A DNA stretch of 26,329 nucleotides from Pseudopedobacter saltans (GCA_003241175.1 QFOI01000005.1:1-26329), one strand, 5' to 3'. Shown: positions 16,907 through 24,074, counted from the first letter of the stretch. Notes: a model not told the origin generated them from the letters alone. Made by a program: numbers and translations.

Positions 16907-19042
16907 ATGAAACGACTATACTGTATTGTCATATTGTTATTGGTTGGGTTTTCTTGTATGGCACAAAAGAATCTTCCTGTGGTTCGCTATACCATCAATG
17001 CCAAACTCAATGACATCGAGAAAACAATTGATGGGCAATGGGACGCTGTGTATGTCAATCATGCAGACAGTTCATTGCATTCTGTTTGGATATTGTTGTA
17101 TCCGAATGCGTTCTCGTCCGATCATACTAGTTATAGTGAGGATTTATTGAAATGGGGAAATACTAGCTATTATTTTGGAAAGGCGGAAGACCGGGGGTGG
17201 ATTGATAGTTTGGATTTCACAGTGGACGGTAAAAGCAATATTATTTTAAAGCCTGAAATGAGTTTTTCAGAGTTTATTCAAATACCACTTGAAAAACCTT
17301 TGGCGCCTGGTGATTCGGTTCATCTGTCAACAACTTTCTTTACGCACGTACCATTTAATTTTGCGAATGACGGCTACCGTGGCAATGATTTTATATTGAA
17401 AGCATGGTGTCCGTTGATTGCGGATTTGAATAAAGATGGTTGGATGTTACAACCGTATTCTGCTTTTTATGCGAATAATAGTGCTTTTGCTGACTATATA
17501 GTAGAAATTGCCTGTTCCAATAGTTATTCTGTTAAGACAAATGGAACATCCAACGGATCGAATAAATTTAATTATCAAGGCGAACTAGGTTTTCAATGGG
17601 TGGCATCAAAGGATAAAAATTTTCTCTTAGAAACCAGCTTGGATAGAGGCAGTCAAGACTCTATTAAAACGATGGTGGCAAAACATATTTTCCCAGATAT
17701 ATTTCGTTCAGGACGTGCTCCCCAAAAACCGAGTCAATGGTTAACTCGAGTTTATGAAAGATACAAACAATCTATTCCATTTATTGATAGTATTTATAGA
17801 AAAGATACAGTAAGGGAGTTAAACAAAAAAACTAAGCTTGGCTTTTTGTATGATTTTAGAAATACAGAAAAATACAACTATGTACTTGTTTCCCCTGCTG
17901 TTGGATTTAACAACTATGATAAAGTAATGGTGGGTGCATTGGTTCATAATTATCAATTACCAGAAAAACCATTGAGTTTTGCATTAGCTCCTATGTATGC
18001 TATAGGTAGCAAAAAGTTTGCAGGTTGGGGCGATGTTGCATACAATGTATGGAATACAAAAACGCATTGGCGTATTGGTGTGTCTGGTAGTACTTTTTCA
18101 AGACGAGATTTTGATATTCCAGACTATCCCAAATTCTATCAAAGAATATGGCGCATTGTCCCTGCGATAGATGTTACGATTTTTGATAAAGAGTTGCCTT
18201 CAACTAGAAAAATTGATGTCGGTTTTCGTTCCTTTATATTGAGTCAACAGAACTATAGTATGTTTACCAATGGAAATGACACAAGCTTTGGAAATGTAAC
18301 TGATAAGACTACTCTTTTTAGGTTAAGTGGACAATTAAGTGATTCTCGGAAACTATACCCTTACTCGGTTAACCTTACGGCAGATGCAGGTAAAGAATTT
18401 TTACGTTTGGGGCTTACTGGGAAATATTTCTTCAACTATGATGCTTCTAATCGAGGGGTTTCTGCTAGGTTGTTTGCAGGTAAATTTTTCTACCTAAAAG
18501 AACAGACTAATCTTGTTGAGGCAAAGAATCAAGTTTATAACTTTGGATTAAGTGGTCCATCTGGAATTTATGATTACACATATAGTGATTATTTTATAGG
18601 AAGAAACGAAAGTCAAGGGTGGATGTCACAACAAATCATGGAAAGAGATGGATTCTTTAAGATTCCGTCACAAAGTCTAAGTGGTGGTGTTTCTGTTTTG
18701 GGCATGAGTGATAATTGGTTAACTGCTACCAATCTGACGGCAGATTTTCCGAGAAACCTAGATCCATTACGTTATGTTGGAGGCGGCTTAAAACTATTTT
18801 TTGACTTGGGTACATATTCCGACTTGTGGAGCGATGTGCCTCCGGCTGGAAGATTTTTGTACGATGCTGGATTGCAAGTATCTTTGTTTAAGTCCTTGGT
18901 CAATATATATGTTCCAGTGATTTATAGTAAAGTGTACAAAGATAAGTTGCCAACAGACAATAGATTCTGGAAGACTGTTTCTTTCAGTATAAATCTGTCA
19001 GCATTACAGCCACGTAACCGTAATTTTTTGTGGCCACAATAG
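16907..19042 (+). CDS. M1-peptidase-like protein lacking the catalytic domain, with C-terminal barrel-like region
   Basis: A 711-aa exported protein (signal peptide ending SCMAQ). Residues 24 to about 245 resemble the N-terminal domain of Bacteroidota M1 aminopeptidases: LNDIEKTIDGQWDAVYVN, WILLYPNAFSSDHTSYS, DRGWIDSLDFTVDG, then VPFNFANDGYRGNDF. In a normal M1 protein the zinc domain with HExxH and the GxMEN-type motif follows; I find neither anywhere in this chain. Instead about 60 residues lead directly into KTKLGFLYDFRNTEKYNY and NNYDKVMVGALVHNYQLP (from 308), which resembles the beta-rich C-terminal region of the large Bacteroidota M1 proteins, running to the end. It is therefore probably an inactive, binding or structural relative at the outer membrane. 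The family assignment is from memory of the motifs. Confidence 0.7.
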   Translation: MKRLYCIVILLLVGFSCMAQKNLPVVRYTINAKLNDIEKTIDGQWDAVYVNHADSSLHSVWILLYPNAFSSDHTSYSEDLLKWGNTSYYFGKAEDRGWIDSLDFTVDGKSNIILKPEMSFSEFIQIPLEKPLAPGDSVHLSTTFFTHVPFNFANDGYRGNDFILKAWCPLIADLNKDGWMLQPYSAFYANNSAFADYIVEIACSNSYSVKTNGTSNGSNKFNYQGELGFQWVASKDKNFLLETSLDRGSQDSIKTMVAKHIFPDIFRSGRAPQKPSQWLTRVYERYKQSIPFIDSIYRKDTVRELNKKTKLGFLYDFRNTEKYNYVLVSPAVGFNNYDKVMVGALVHNYQLPEKPLSFALAPMYAIGSKKFAGWGDVAYNVWNTKTHWRIGVSGSTFSRRDFDIPDYPKFYQRIWRIVPAIDVTIFDKELPSTRKIDVGFRSFILSQQNYSMFTNGNDTSFGNVTDKTTLFRLSGQLSDSRKLYPYSVNLTADAGKEFLRLGLTGKYFFNYDASNRGVSARLFAGKFFYLKEQTNLVEAKNQVYNFGLSGPSGIYDYTYSDYFIGRNESQGWMSQQIMERDGFFKIPSQSLSGGVSVLGMSDNWLTATNLTADFPRNLDPLRYVGGGLKLFFDLGTYSDLWSDVPPAGRFLYDAGLQVSLFKSLVNIYVPVIYSKVYKDKLPTDNRFWKTVSFSINLSALQPRNRNFLWPQ

Positions 19043-19053
19043 GAATAACTACT

Positions 19054-19845
19054 ATGAATGGTACTAGAAGTTTTATATCGAAGTTTTTTTTCTGTTTGAA
19101 AGTAAGCTCATCCGCAAAGGTTTTACTTTCTCTTATAAGAAATACAAAAATATATAGTCGTACTTATAAAAACCATACTTACAATGCTAGTTTGGAAGGG
19201 TATATCTATCCTTTGAAAATGTCTCATCAAATAGTACATTTTTACATAAGAACATTTACTGGAGATTTTGATGTTTTTTACGAAATTTTTTGGAGAAAAG
19301 TATATAGTTTGCCTAATAATTTTGGTTTGAATATGTGCGAAACAATAGTAGACTTAGGTGCTAATGTGGGTTTTTTTTCAATGTTTTATGGTCTCAAATA
19401 TCCTAAAGCAAAATTTATTTGTGTAGAGCCAGAAAAAAATAACGTCAATTGTCTATCCAAAAATCTGGCTTTTTTACCACAAGTGCATATTGAGGCAACA
19501 GGGATTTCATCTAAGAAAATATCTGTAAATGTAACTAAAGCAGCTTATGCTTATAATTTTGCAATACAAGAAGTGGCTACTACAAACGATTCCATTCAAA
19601 CAATAACGATGAGTGAACTGTTCAAAAAGTATCAACTATCATCTATAGATCTATTGAAAATAGATATAGAAGGAGAAGAGGCGGATCTTTTGAGCAATGA
19701 TAATAAATGGTTGGATAATGTAAGGTCTATTATTGTAGAACTACACGGCGATTTTACCATTGATAGATTGACTGACCTACTAAGACCATTCGGGTTCAAA
19801 GTGTATTATATGGATGGCAGTATTTATTATGCAACTAAACTATGA
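19054..19845 (+). CDS. FkbM-family SAM-dependent methyltransferase
   Basis: A 263-aa protein. The SAM-binding motif is IVDLGANVGFFSMFY (98-112), with the acidic ribose-binding CVEPEKNN (123-130) and the family motif LLKIDIEGEEADLL (200-213). FkbM enzymes O-methylate sugars or polyketides, so a role on a surface glycan is likely from context. The frame extends to a GTG at 19030 inside the preceding gene; the ATG at 19054 with AGGA 9 bp before it is preferred. The gene is visibly AT-rich: two 60-base stretches (19321-19440) counted by eye give 33% and 27% GC, against 45% at 12961-13020. It converges on, and overlaps by 6 bp, the FemAB-type gene. Confidence 0.85.
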   Translation: MNGTRSFISKFFFCLKVSSSAKVLLSLIRNTKIYSRTYKNHTYNASLEGYIYPLKMSHQIVHFYIRTFTGDFDVFYEIFWRKVYSLPNNFGLNMCETIVDLGANVGFFSMFYGLKYPKAKFICVEPEKNNVNCLSKNLAFLPQVHIEATGISSKKISVNVTKAAYAYNFAIQEVATTNDSIQTITMSELFKKYQLSSIDLLKIDIEGEEADLLSNDNKWLDNVRSIIVELHGDFTIDRLTDLLRPFGFKVYYMDGSIYYATKL

Positions 19846-20754
19846 TTTATTTTTGATTAAGGAATATAGTTTGTTCAATAAAGCTATATTAGTGTAATAA
19901 GTATACTGTACTTCTTCTGCTCCGAAACTTTTATTAAAACTGTGAACTCCAGGGATACGTGAACCCTCAAAATCATAAACGTTGATTTGATTTGATTTGA
20001 TTCTTAATACATAGTCTATAATTACGGAAAAGGTACTTCCAAATGACTCTTTTTTGATTCTGGACGCTCCAAGCTGATATATCTTCTTATTTTGTTCGAG
20101 GTAAAACAATGAAGATAATAATTCTCCATTTTCCTCAATACGATATTGATACCCTGCTCCATTTTTAAAAGAAGCTTCCATCAAGTTATAAAGTAATTTT
20201 ATTTTTTTAGGAGAAACCAGACTTGGATATTCTTTTTTATAAAGTGTTATAAAAGTTTCGATTTCTTGAGAGTATATGATTTTTTTATCGTTGGCAAAAT
20301 CCCTAAGGTTCCGTTTTCTGTTTCGGTTGTAACTAGATGCTACATTTTCATAGGATGTGTTCAGTTTAATAAGTTGGTTAGGGCGTATCTCTCCCTGTAG
20401 TGGATAATTTTTGGTATTGTCTTCATTAAAGGAATAACCCCTAACGATGTTGCGTTTTAATTTTTTTATTAATGAATTAAAACGCTCTTTGTCTAATTTT
20501 TTTTTATAGAAAATACCTAGTTGTTGAATGATGGGTGGTAGTGAAACAACTTTTATTCCCCAAAAAATCTGATACGGAATAGGGAATATGGCTTCATAAT
20601 CATTCAATATGTAACAAAACCATTTTCTTTCGGACAATATATCAAGCACCCATATTTCAGCATAAATTTGATAGTTGAGGGCATTTTGCAAACAACTTGT
20701 ATATTTAGTTTCATCTAAATCAGATCGCTTCACTTTGGTAATCGAGTAATGCAA
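19840..20754 (-). CDS. FemAB/GNAT-type acyltransferase-like protein
   Basis: The C-terminal half contains YRIEENGELLSSLFYLE, YQLGASRIKKESFGSTFSVI and DFEGSRIPGVHSFNKSFGAE, the pattern of FemAB-like/GNAT (Acetyltransf_6) domains; the N-terminal half (YAEIWVLDILSERKWFCYIL, LPPIIQQLGIFYKKK) fits the same Bacteroidota family. FemAB relatives transfer amino acids or acyl groups to cell-wall or surface precursors; the substrate here is unknown. No ATG is available: the frame opens at a TTG at 20787 inside ispD, and I prefer the TTG at 20754, just after the ispD stop, because it starts close to the conserved HYSITK segment. About 304 aa. Strongly AT-rich: 18% GC in 20461-20520 by eye. Confidence 0.75.
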   Translation of the reverse strand: MHYSITKVKRSDLDETKYTSCLQNALNYQIYAEIWVLDILSERKWFCYILNDYEAIFPIPYQIFWGIKVVSLPPIIQQLGIFYKKKLDKERFNSLIKKLKRNIVRGYSFNEDNTKNYPLQGEIRPNQLIKLNTSYENVASSYNRNRKRNLRDFANDKKIIYSQEIETFITLYKKEYPSLVSPKKIKLLYNLMEASFKNGAGYQYRIEENGELLSSLFYLEQNKKIYQLGASRIKKESFGSTFSVIIDYVLRIKSNQINVYDFEGSRIPGVHSFNKSFGAEEVQYTYYTNIALLNKLYSLIKNKS

Positions 20755-20764
20755 TACGTTGTAT

Positions 20765-21433
20765 TTATTTTTGCAAGAGATGTTCAACTATTAAAAGATC
20801 TATAGGTCTGGTTACTTTGATATTTTGGTATTCGCCAGTTACCAGATGTATGTTTATGTTCATTGATTCCACTACACTTGCCTCGTCAGTAAATAATGGA
20901 TCATATTCTTTGTTAAACGCATCAATTAAAATATTGCTTTGAAAGGTTTGTGGTGTTTGTACAATAAAAATTTTATTACGGTCTACACTTTTATTGATTC
21001 CTGAATCTTCCATTCTTATACTGTCTGTCGCATTTACAGCAGGGATAGCATTGCCATATTGTAACGCCGCCTCATAACATTTTTCGATAAGGCTATTGGA
21101 TACCATACACCTCACCCCATCATGGACAAATACAATACTTTCCTTATCAACATGCTTTAACCCATTTTTTACCGAGTGGAATCTTGTTTGTCCGCCTTCT
21201 TCCCATTTGATCCGACTCAAGTCCAATCCATCAAAAAGAGATGCTACTTGCTCAAGGTAATCTTTAGGGAGTAATACGATTGCTTTTAGGTCTTCGTAAG
21301 TATCCAAAAAAATTTTTATGGTGTAAAATAATAAGGGTTTATCGTTAACCAAGAGAAACTGTTTCGGAACCTTGCTCTCCATTCTGCTTCCACTGCCCCC
21401 AGCTACAATGATGGCATATTTACCTGAACTCAT
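20765..21433 (-). CDS. ispD: 2-C-methyl-D-erythritol 4-phosphate cytidylyltransferase
   Basis: A 222-aa enzyme of the non-mevalonate pathway that makes CDP-methylerythritol, leading to isopentenyl diphosphate and so to undecaprenyl carriers. Motifs in order: IIVAGGSGSRM (8-18) with VPKQFLLVNDKPLL, GGQTRFHSVKNGL (80-92), VHDGVRCMVS (103-112), VQTPQTF (158-164), FTDEASVVE (181-189) and NIKVTRPIDL (204-213). The related TarI family makes CDP-ribitol, and sequence alone does not fully exclude such a substrate given the glycan genes nearby, but length and motifs favour IspD. It leads a two-gene minus-strand unit with the FemAB-type gene, whose start lies at or inside its end. Confidence 0.9.
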   Translation of the reverse strand: MSSGKYAIIVAGGSGSRMESKVPKQFLLVNDKPLLFYTIKIFLDTYEDLKAIVLLPKDYLEQVASLFDGLDLSRIKWEEGGQTRFHSVKNGLKHVDKESIVFVHDGVRCMVSNSLIEKCYEAALQYGNAIPAVNATDSIRMEDSGINKSVDRNKIFIVQTPQTFQSNILIDAFNKEYDPLFTDEASVVESMNINIHLVTGEYQNIKVTRPIDLLIVEHLLQK

Positions 21434-21476
21434 AATTGCTATTATTGAATAGTAAAGAAAGGAAAAAAAAGAGAAA

Positions 21477-21623
21477 ATGTTGAGATTTTCGGAAAAGGGC
21501 TATACATTTGTCCTTGCTAAGCTAGTTAAACAATTATGGGCTTGGTACTGCCTTTCATTTTTGGTTGCTTTTTTGAAAGGGACATTAAGGGTTATTCATG
21601 TGTTGGTGCGTTTTTTGCTATAA
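21477..21623 (+). CDS. Possible 48-aa membrane peptide in the sigma-factor leader
   Basis: An ATG preceded by the purine run AAAGGAAAAAAAAGAGAAA opens a 48-codon frame (starting MLRFSEKGYTFVLAKLVKQL, ending RVIHVLVRFLL) that stops 34 bp before the ECF sigma ATG. It is basic and hydrophobic with a Trp-rich centre (WAWYCLSFLVAFL), so one membrane helix is possible. It overlaps a candidate promoter at 21480-21510, so only one of the two readings may be right. No family is recognised; chance ORFs of this size occur. Confidence 0.3.
   Translation: MLRFSEKGYTFVLAKLVKQLWAWYCLSFLVAFLKGTLRVIHVLVRFLL
21480..21510 (+). promoter_or_regulatory. Candidate promoter of the ECF sigma gene (TTG-N20-TACATTTG)
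   Basis: TTG at 21480-21482 and TACATTTG at 21503-21510 fit the Bacteroidota -33/-7 pattern with a 20-bp spacer. Transcription would begin near 21517, giving a leader of about 140 nt before the sigma ATG. Confidence 0.4.
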
Positions 21624-21625
21624 TT

Positions 21626-21643
21626 TAAACATATTGTAAACAT
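21626..21643 (+). repeat. Direct repeat TAAACAT with 11-bp period before the sigma gene
   Basis: TAAACAT occurs at 21626-21632 and 21637-21643, about one DNA helical turn apart, with a partial third copy (TAAAC) at 21645. It ends 14 bp before the sigma ATG. It could be a regulator site or be chance in AT-rich DNA. Confidence 0.25.
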
Positions 21644-21657
21644 CTAAACCGTCGATC

Positions 21658-22161
21658 ATGTCCAAAAATCTAAAATTTGACGACATTCTTGTTTCTAATG
21701 CTGATTTTTTGAAACCGTTTGCTACTAAATTGACAAGAGACTCGGACCTTGCGCGAGACTTATTTCAGGAGACTATGTTCAGAGCTTTGGCAAACAAAGA
21801 CAAGTACAATGTCGGAACTAACATTAAGGCATGGCTGTATACAATCATGCGCAATATTTTTATCAACAATTATAGGCGTAAGGCTAAGCTCCATACTGTG
21901 TTCGATGGAACGCCGAACGAAGCAATGATCAACAACAATACGACTAGTATTCCAAATGATTCGATTGCTCACACAAGTATGAAAGAAGTGAAGACTGCCA
22001 TCAATGATCTTCCTGAAATCTTTAGAAAACCCTTCATGCTGTATTTTGAAGGTTATAAATACCATGAGATTGCCCACGTGCTGGGCGAGCCTTTAGGTAC
22101 TATAAAAAGCCGTATCCATTTTGCTAGAAAATTATTAAAGAAAAAAATAGCTAGATTTTAA
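21658..22161 (+). CDS. Stand-alone ECF RNA polymerase sigma factor
   Basis: A 167-aa ECF sigma factor. Region 2 spans about 10-77 (DSDLARDLFQETMFRAL, then IKAWLYTIMRNIFINNYRRKAK, the -10-binding part). Region 4 spans about 113-165 (INDLPEIFRKPFMLYFEGYKYHEIAHVLGEPLGTIKSRIHFARKLL, quoted here only as landmarks: DLPEIFRKPF, GYKYHEIAHVL and GTIKSRIHFAR). It starts at the ATG at 21658 and is closed by its own terminator. No FecR-type or other anti-sigma gene adjoins it, unlike many Bacteroidota ECF sigmas. It resembles the stand-alone class that includes P. gingivalis SigP, a regulator of T9SS genes; that link is only a suggestion. Confidence 0.9.
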   Translation: MSKNLKFDDILVSNADFLKPFATKLTRDSDLARDLFQETMFRALANKDKYNVGTNIKAWLYTIMRNIFINNYRRKAKLHTVFDGTPNEAMINNNTTSIPNDSIAHTSMKEVKTAINDLPEIFRKPFMLYFEGYKYHEIAHVLGEPLGTIKSRIHFARKLLKKKIARF

Positions 22162-22188
22162 TAAAATCAAGTGTTTTTGGAATTGGAG

Positions 22189-22231
22189 CTTCCATGTTCT
22201 CATCAAAAAAGTGAACATGGAAGTTTTTTTT
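22189..22231 (+). terminator. Intrinsic terminator after the sigma gene
   Basis: CTTCCATGTTC (22189-22199) pairs perfectly with GAACATGGAAG (22213-22223), an 11-bp stem with a 13-nt loop, followed by eight T (22224-22231). It isolates the sigma gene from exbB. Confidence 0.9.
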
Positions 22232-22260
22232 AGAAAAGAATGGTAATATTTGGTAAAATT

Positions 22261-22291
22261 TTTGTTTGGTTAGTTATTACTATTAGTTTTG
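22261..22291 (+). promoter_or_regulatory. Promoter of exbB-exbD (TTTG-N19-TAGTTTTG)
   Basis: TTTG at 22261-22264 and TAGTTTTG at 22284-22291 match the Bacteroidota -33 and -7 elements with an ideal 19-bp spacer, 37 bp before the exbB ATG. This is the best promoter match in the window. Confidence 0.65.
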
Positions 22292-22328
22292 GCAAAATAT
22301 ATTACCGTATTATAACTTTTACTTCATA

Positions 22329-23018
22329 ATGGGAATCTTATTACAGGTATTGGACTCCAGCAGTCAAGCCGTATCCACAGTAGCGGCACATGGAACAGAA
22401 AAAATGAGTCTTTGGAGTCTGTTAGGAAAGGGTGGAGCACTGATGTATCCCCTTTACATACTTCTTATAATCGCATTGTATGTTTTTTTTGAAAGATTCC
22501 TAGTCATAAAAAAAGCACGGTCAATAGATCCTAACTTTATGCGCGTGATTCATGACAACATTGTGTCCAATAATGTGTCCAGTGCTTATACAATGGCGAA
22601 AAATTCACATTCGCCAATAGCGCATGTCATTGCCAAAGGTCTTCAAAGATTGGGTAAGCCCATCGACGTTATTGAAAAAAGTATGGAGGGTATTGCAGAA
22701 ATAGAATTGTATAGTCTTGAACGGAACCTCAATATTCTTTCTCTGATTGCTGGTATTGCCCCTATGTTTGGATTTTTGGGGACTATTGCAGGTATGGTGC
22801 AACTATTTTATGAAATAAATACAACCGGTAATTTTGATCTTAGTGTCATTTCGGGTGGTATTTATGTCAAAATGATAACATCGGGAACAGGTTTGGTTAT
22901 TGGTCTATTAGCCTATATCATGTATAATTTCCTTTCTACTCAGGTAGACAAAATGGCCAATCAGATCGAGATTGCTTCTGCTGATTTCATGGATATTCTA
23001 CAGGGGCCAATTAATTAA
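22329..23018 (+). CDS. exbB: MotA/TolQ/ExbB proton-channel family protein
   Basis: A 229-aa inner-membrane protein. A short N-terminal region precedes membrane segment 1 (GALMYPLYILLIIALYVFFE, about 36-55). The cytoplasmic domain contains LQRLGKPIDVIEKSMEG and LERNLNILSLIAGIAPMFG, and the family core GFLGTIAGMVQLF (about 148-160) and TSGTGLVIGLLAYIMYNFL (about 189-207) form segments 2 and 3. With ExbD it makes the proton-driven motor that powers TonB-dependent outer-membrane transport, or in some systems Tol. exbD follows 26 bp later. No tonB is in the window, so the partner must be elsewhere. Confidence 0.9.
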   Translation: MGILLQVLDSSSQAVSTVAAHGTEKMSLWSLLGKGGALMYPLYILLIIALYVFFERFLVIKKARSIDPNFMRVIHDNIVSNNVSSAYTMAKNSHSPIAHVIAKGLQRLGKPIDVIEKSMEGIAEIELYSLERNLNILSLIAGIAPMFGFLGTIAGMVQLFYEINTTGNFDLSVISGGIYVKMITSGTGLVIGLLAYIMYNFLSTQVDKMANQIEIASADFMDILQGPIN

Positions 23019-23044
23019 TTTTTTCGTTTCAAAGCAAATCTGTT

Positions 23045-23446
23045 ATGGATCTTAGAAAGAGAAGGTCAAAGGAAAAGGCTGAAGTGCAAACAGGGGCATT
23101 GAACGATATCTTGTTCATTTTGTTGCTGTTTTTCCTTATCGTATCGACTTTGGCCAATCCCAATGTAATAAAGGTTAATAATCCCAAAGCGGCAAAGGAT
23201 ACCAAAGTAAAGCAAAACATCGTTGTCTCTATTGACAAGGAACAAAAAATGTATATTGGACAAAAAGAAATAAATCCTAACAATCTTGATTCGGCCATTC
23301 ATGAGGCTGTATTGAAAAGCGTTGTAGGAAAAGATACTCCATCCGTTGTTATCAATGCAGATACAATAGCTTATTACGGTGAGGTGTTTCGTATCATGCA
23401 ATCTGCAAAGAAGTCTGGCGCTAGAGTCGTCGCTAATGTCCAATAG
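23045..23446 (+). CDS. exbD: ExbD/TolR-family biopolymer transport protein
   Basis: A 133-aa protein with a basic cytoplasmic start (MDLRKRRSKEK), one membrane helix (LNDILFILLLFFLIVSTL, about 19-37) carrying the essential proton-binding Asp21, and a periplasmic domain ending PSVVINADTIAYYGEVFRIM and a Val/Ala tail, typical of ExbD/TolR. It forms the motor's dimeric plug inside the ExbB pentamer. Only one ExbD is encoded here, whereas many Bacteroidota have two in tandem. It is cotranscribed with exbB from the promoter at 22261. Confidence 0.92.
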   Translation: MDLRKRRSKEKAEVQTGALNDILFILLLFFLIVSTLANPNVIKVNNPKAAKDTKVKQNIVVSIDKEQKMYIGQKEINPNNLDSAIHEAVLKSVVGKDTPSVVINADTIAYYGEVFRIMQSAKKSGARVVANVQ

Positions 23447-23490
23447 TTTAGTCTATCTATCGATGCTACGACCGCATTCTCCCTAAATCT

Positions 23491-23521
23491 TTTGTGTATT
23501 TGTTAAAAAAAGCTAATTTTA
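23491..23521 (+). promoter_or_regulatory. Promoter of ssb-gldE-gldD (TTTG-N19-TAATTTTA)
   Basis: TTTG at 23491-23494 and TAATTTTA at 23514-23521 (one mismatch to TAnnTTTG) have the same 19-bp spacer as the exbB promoter and lie 41 bp before the ssb ATG. Confidence 0.5.
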
Positions 23522-23562
23522 GATAGTTTTTATATTCACCAGATAAATAAAAGACCAATTGT

Positions 23563-24066
23563 ATGAGAGGCGTAAACAAAGTTATTTTGATCGGAAATTT
23601 GGGAAAGGATCCTGATGTGCAGTTTCTGGAAGGCAATATTGCCGTGGCAAAATTCCCTTTGGCTACTACAGAAACCTACAAAGACCGTACAGGCAAGCTT
23701 GTATCACAAACGGAGTGGCATACTGTTGTCCTTTGGCGAGGATTGGCAGAATTGGCACAGAAATACCTACACAAAAGTAGCTTGATATATGTTGAAGGGC
23801 ATCTTAAAAACCGTTGTTGGGAAGACAAGGATGGTGTAAAGAAATTTGCGACGGAGATTGTAGGTGACAACCTTATCATGCTTGACAAAAAATCTGAATC
23901 AAGCATATCTTCTGTAAATGGCAATTGTTTTCCCAATAATGAAGAATCTCAAGTAGATTTTTCAGATTATATTGAGAAAAAATGTGAAGAATCCATAGAG
24001 CCTACCATAAAGGAAAACAGAAATAATCCCTATCTGTCTGATAACGCAGAAGACTTGAAATTATAA
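23563..24066 (+). CDS. ssb: Single-stranded DNA-binding protein
   Basis: A 167-aa SSB. The OB fold fills residues 1 to about 107: NKVILIGNLGKDPDVQF (5-21), VAKFPLATTETYKDR (28-42), EWHTVVLWRGLAELAQKYL (51-69) and IYVEGHLKNRCWEDKDG (74-90). The acidic linker is short (EKKCEESIEPTIKENRNN) and the chain ends DNAEDLKL. The canonical SSB C-terminal tip, an acidic run ending in Pro-Phe that recruits RecO, PriA and other partners, is missing. It is cotranscribed with gldE, which starts 8 bp later, a known Bacteroidota pairing; mutY, often in front, is absent. Confidence 0.92.
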   Translation: MRGVNKVILIGNLGKDPDVQFLEGNIAVAKFPLATTETYKDRTGKLVSQTEWHTVVLWRGLAELAQKYLHKSSLIYVEGHLKNRCWEDKDGVKKFATEIVGDNLIMLDKKSESSISSVNGNCFPNNEESQVDFSDYIEKKCEESIEPTIKENRNNPYLSDNAEDLKL

Positions 24067-24074
24067 TTAGCAAG

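Noticed and set aside
21619..21624. TATAAT before the sigma gene as an E. coli-type -10 box
   Set aside because: Bacteroidota primary sigma does not use that consensus, there is no TTGACA at the right spacing, and it lies in the end of the small ORF.
21658..23446. ECF sigma plus ExbBD as a FecI/FecR/TonB-type surface-signalling system
   Set aside because: No FecR-type anti-sigma and no TonB-dependent receptor is present, and a strong terminator plus a separate promoter divide the sigma gene from exbB.
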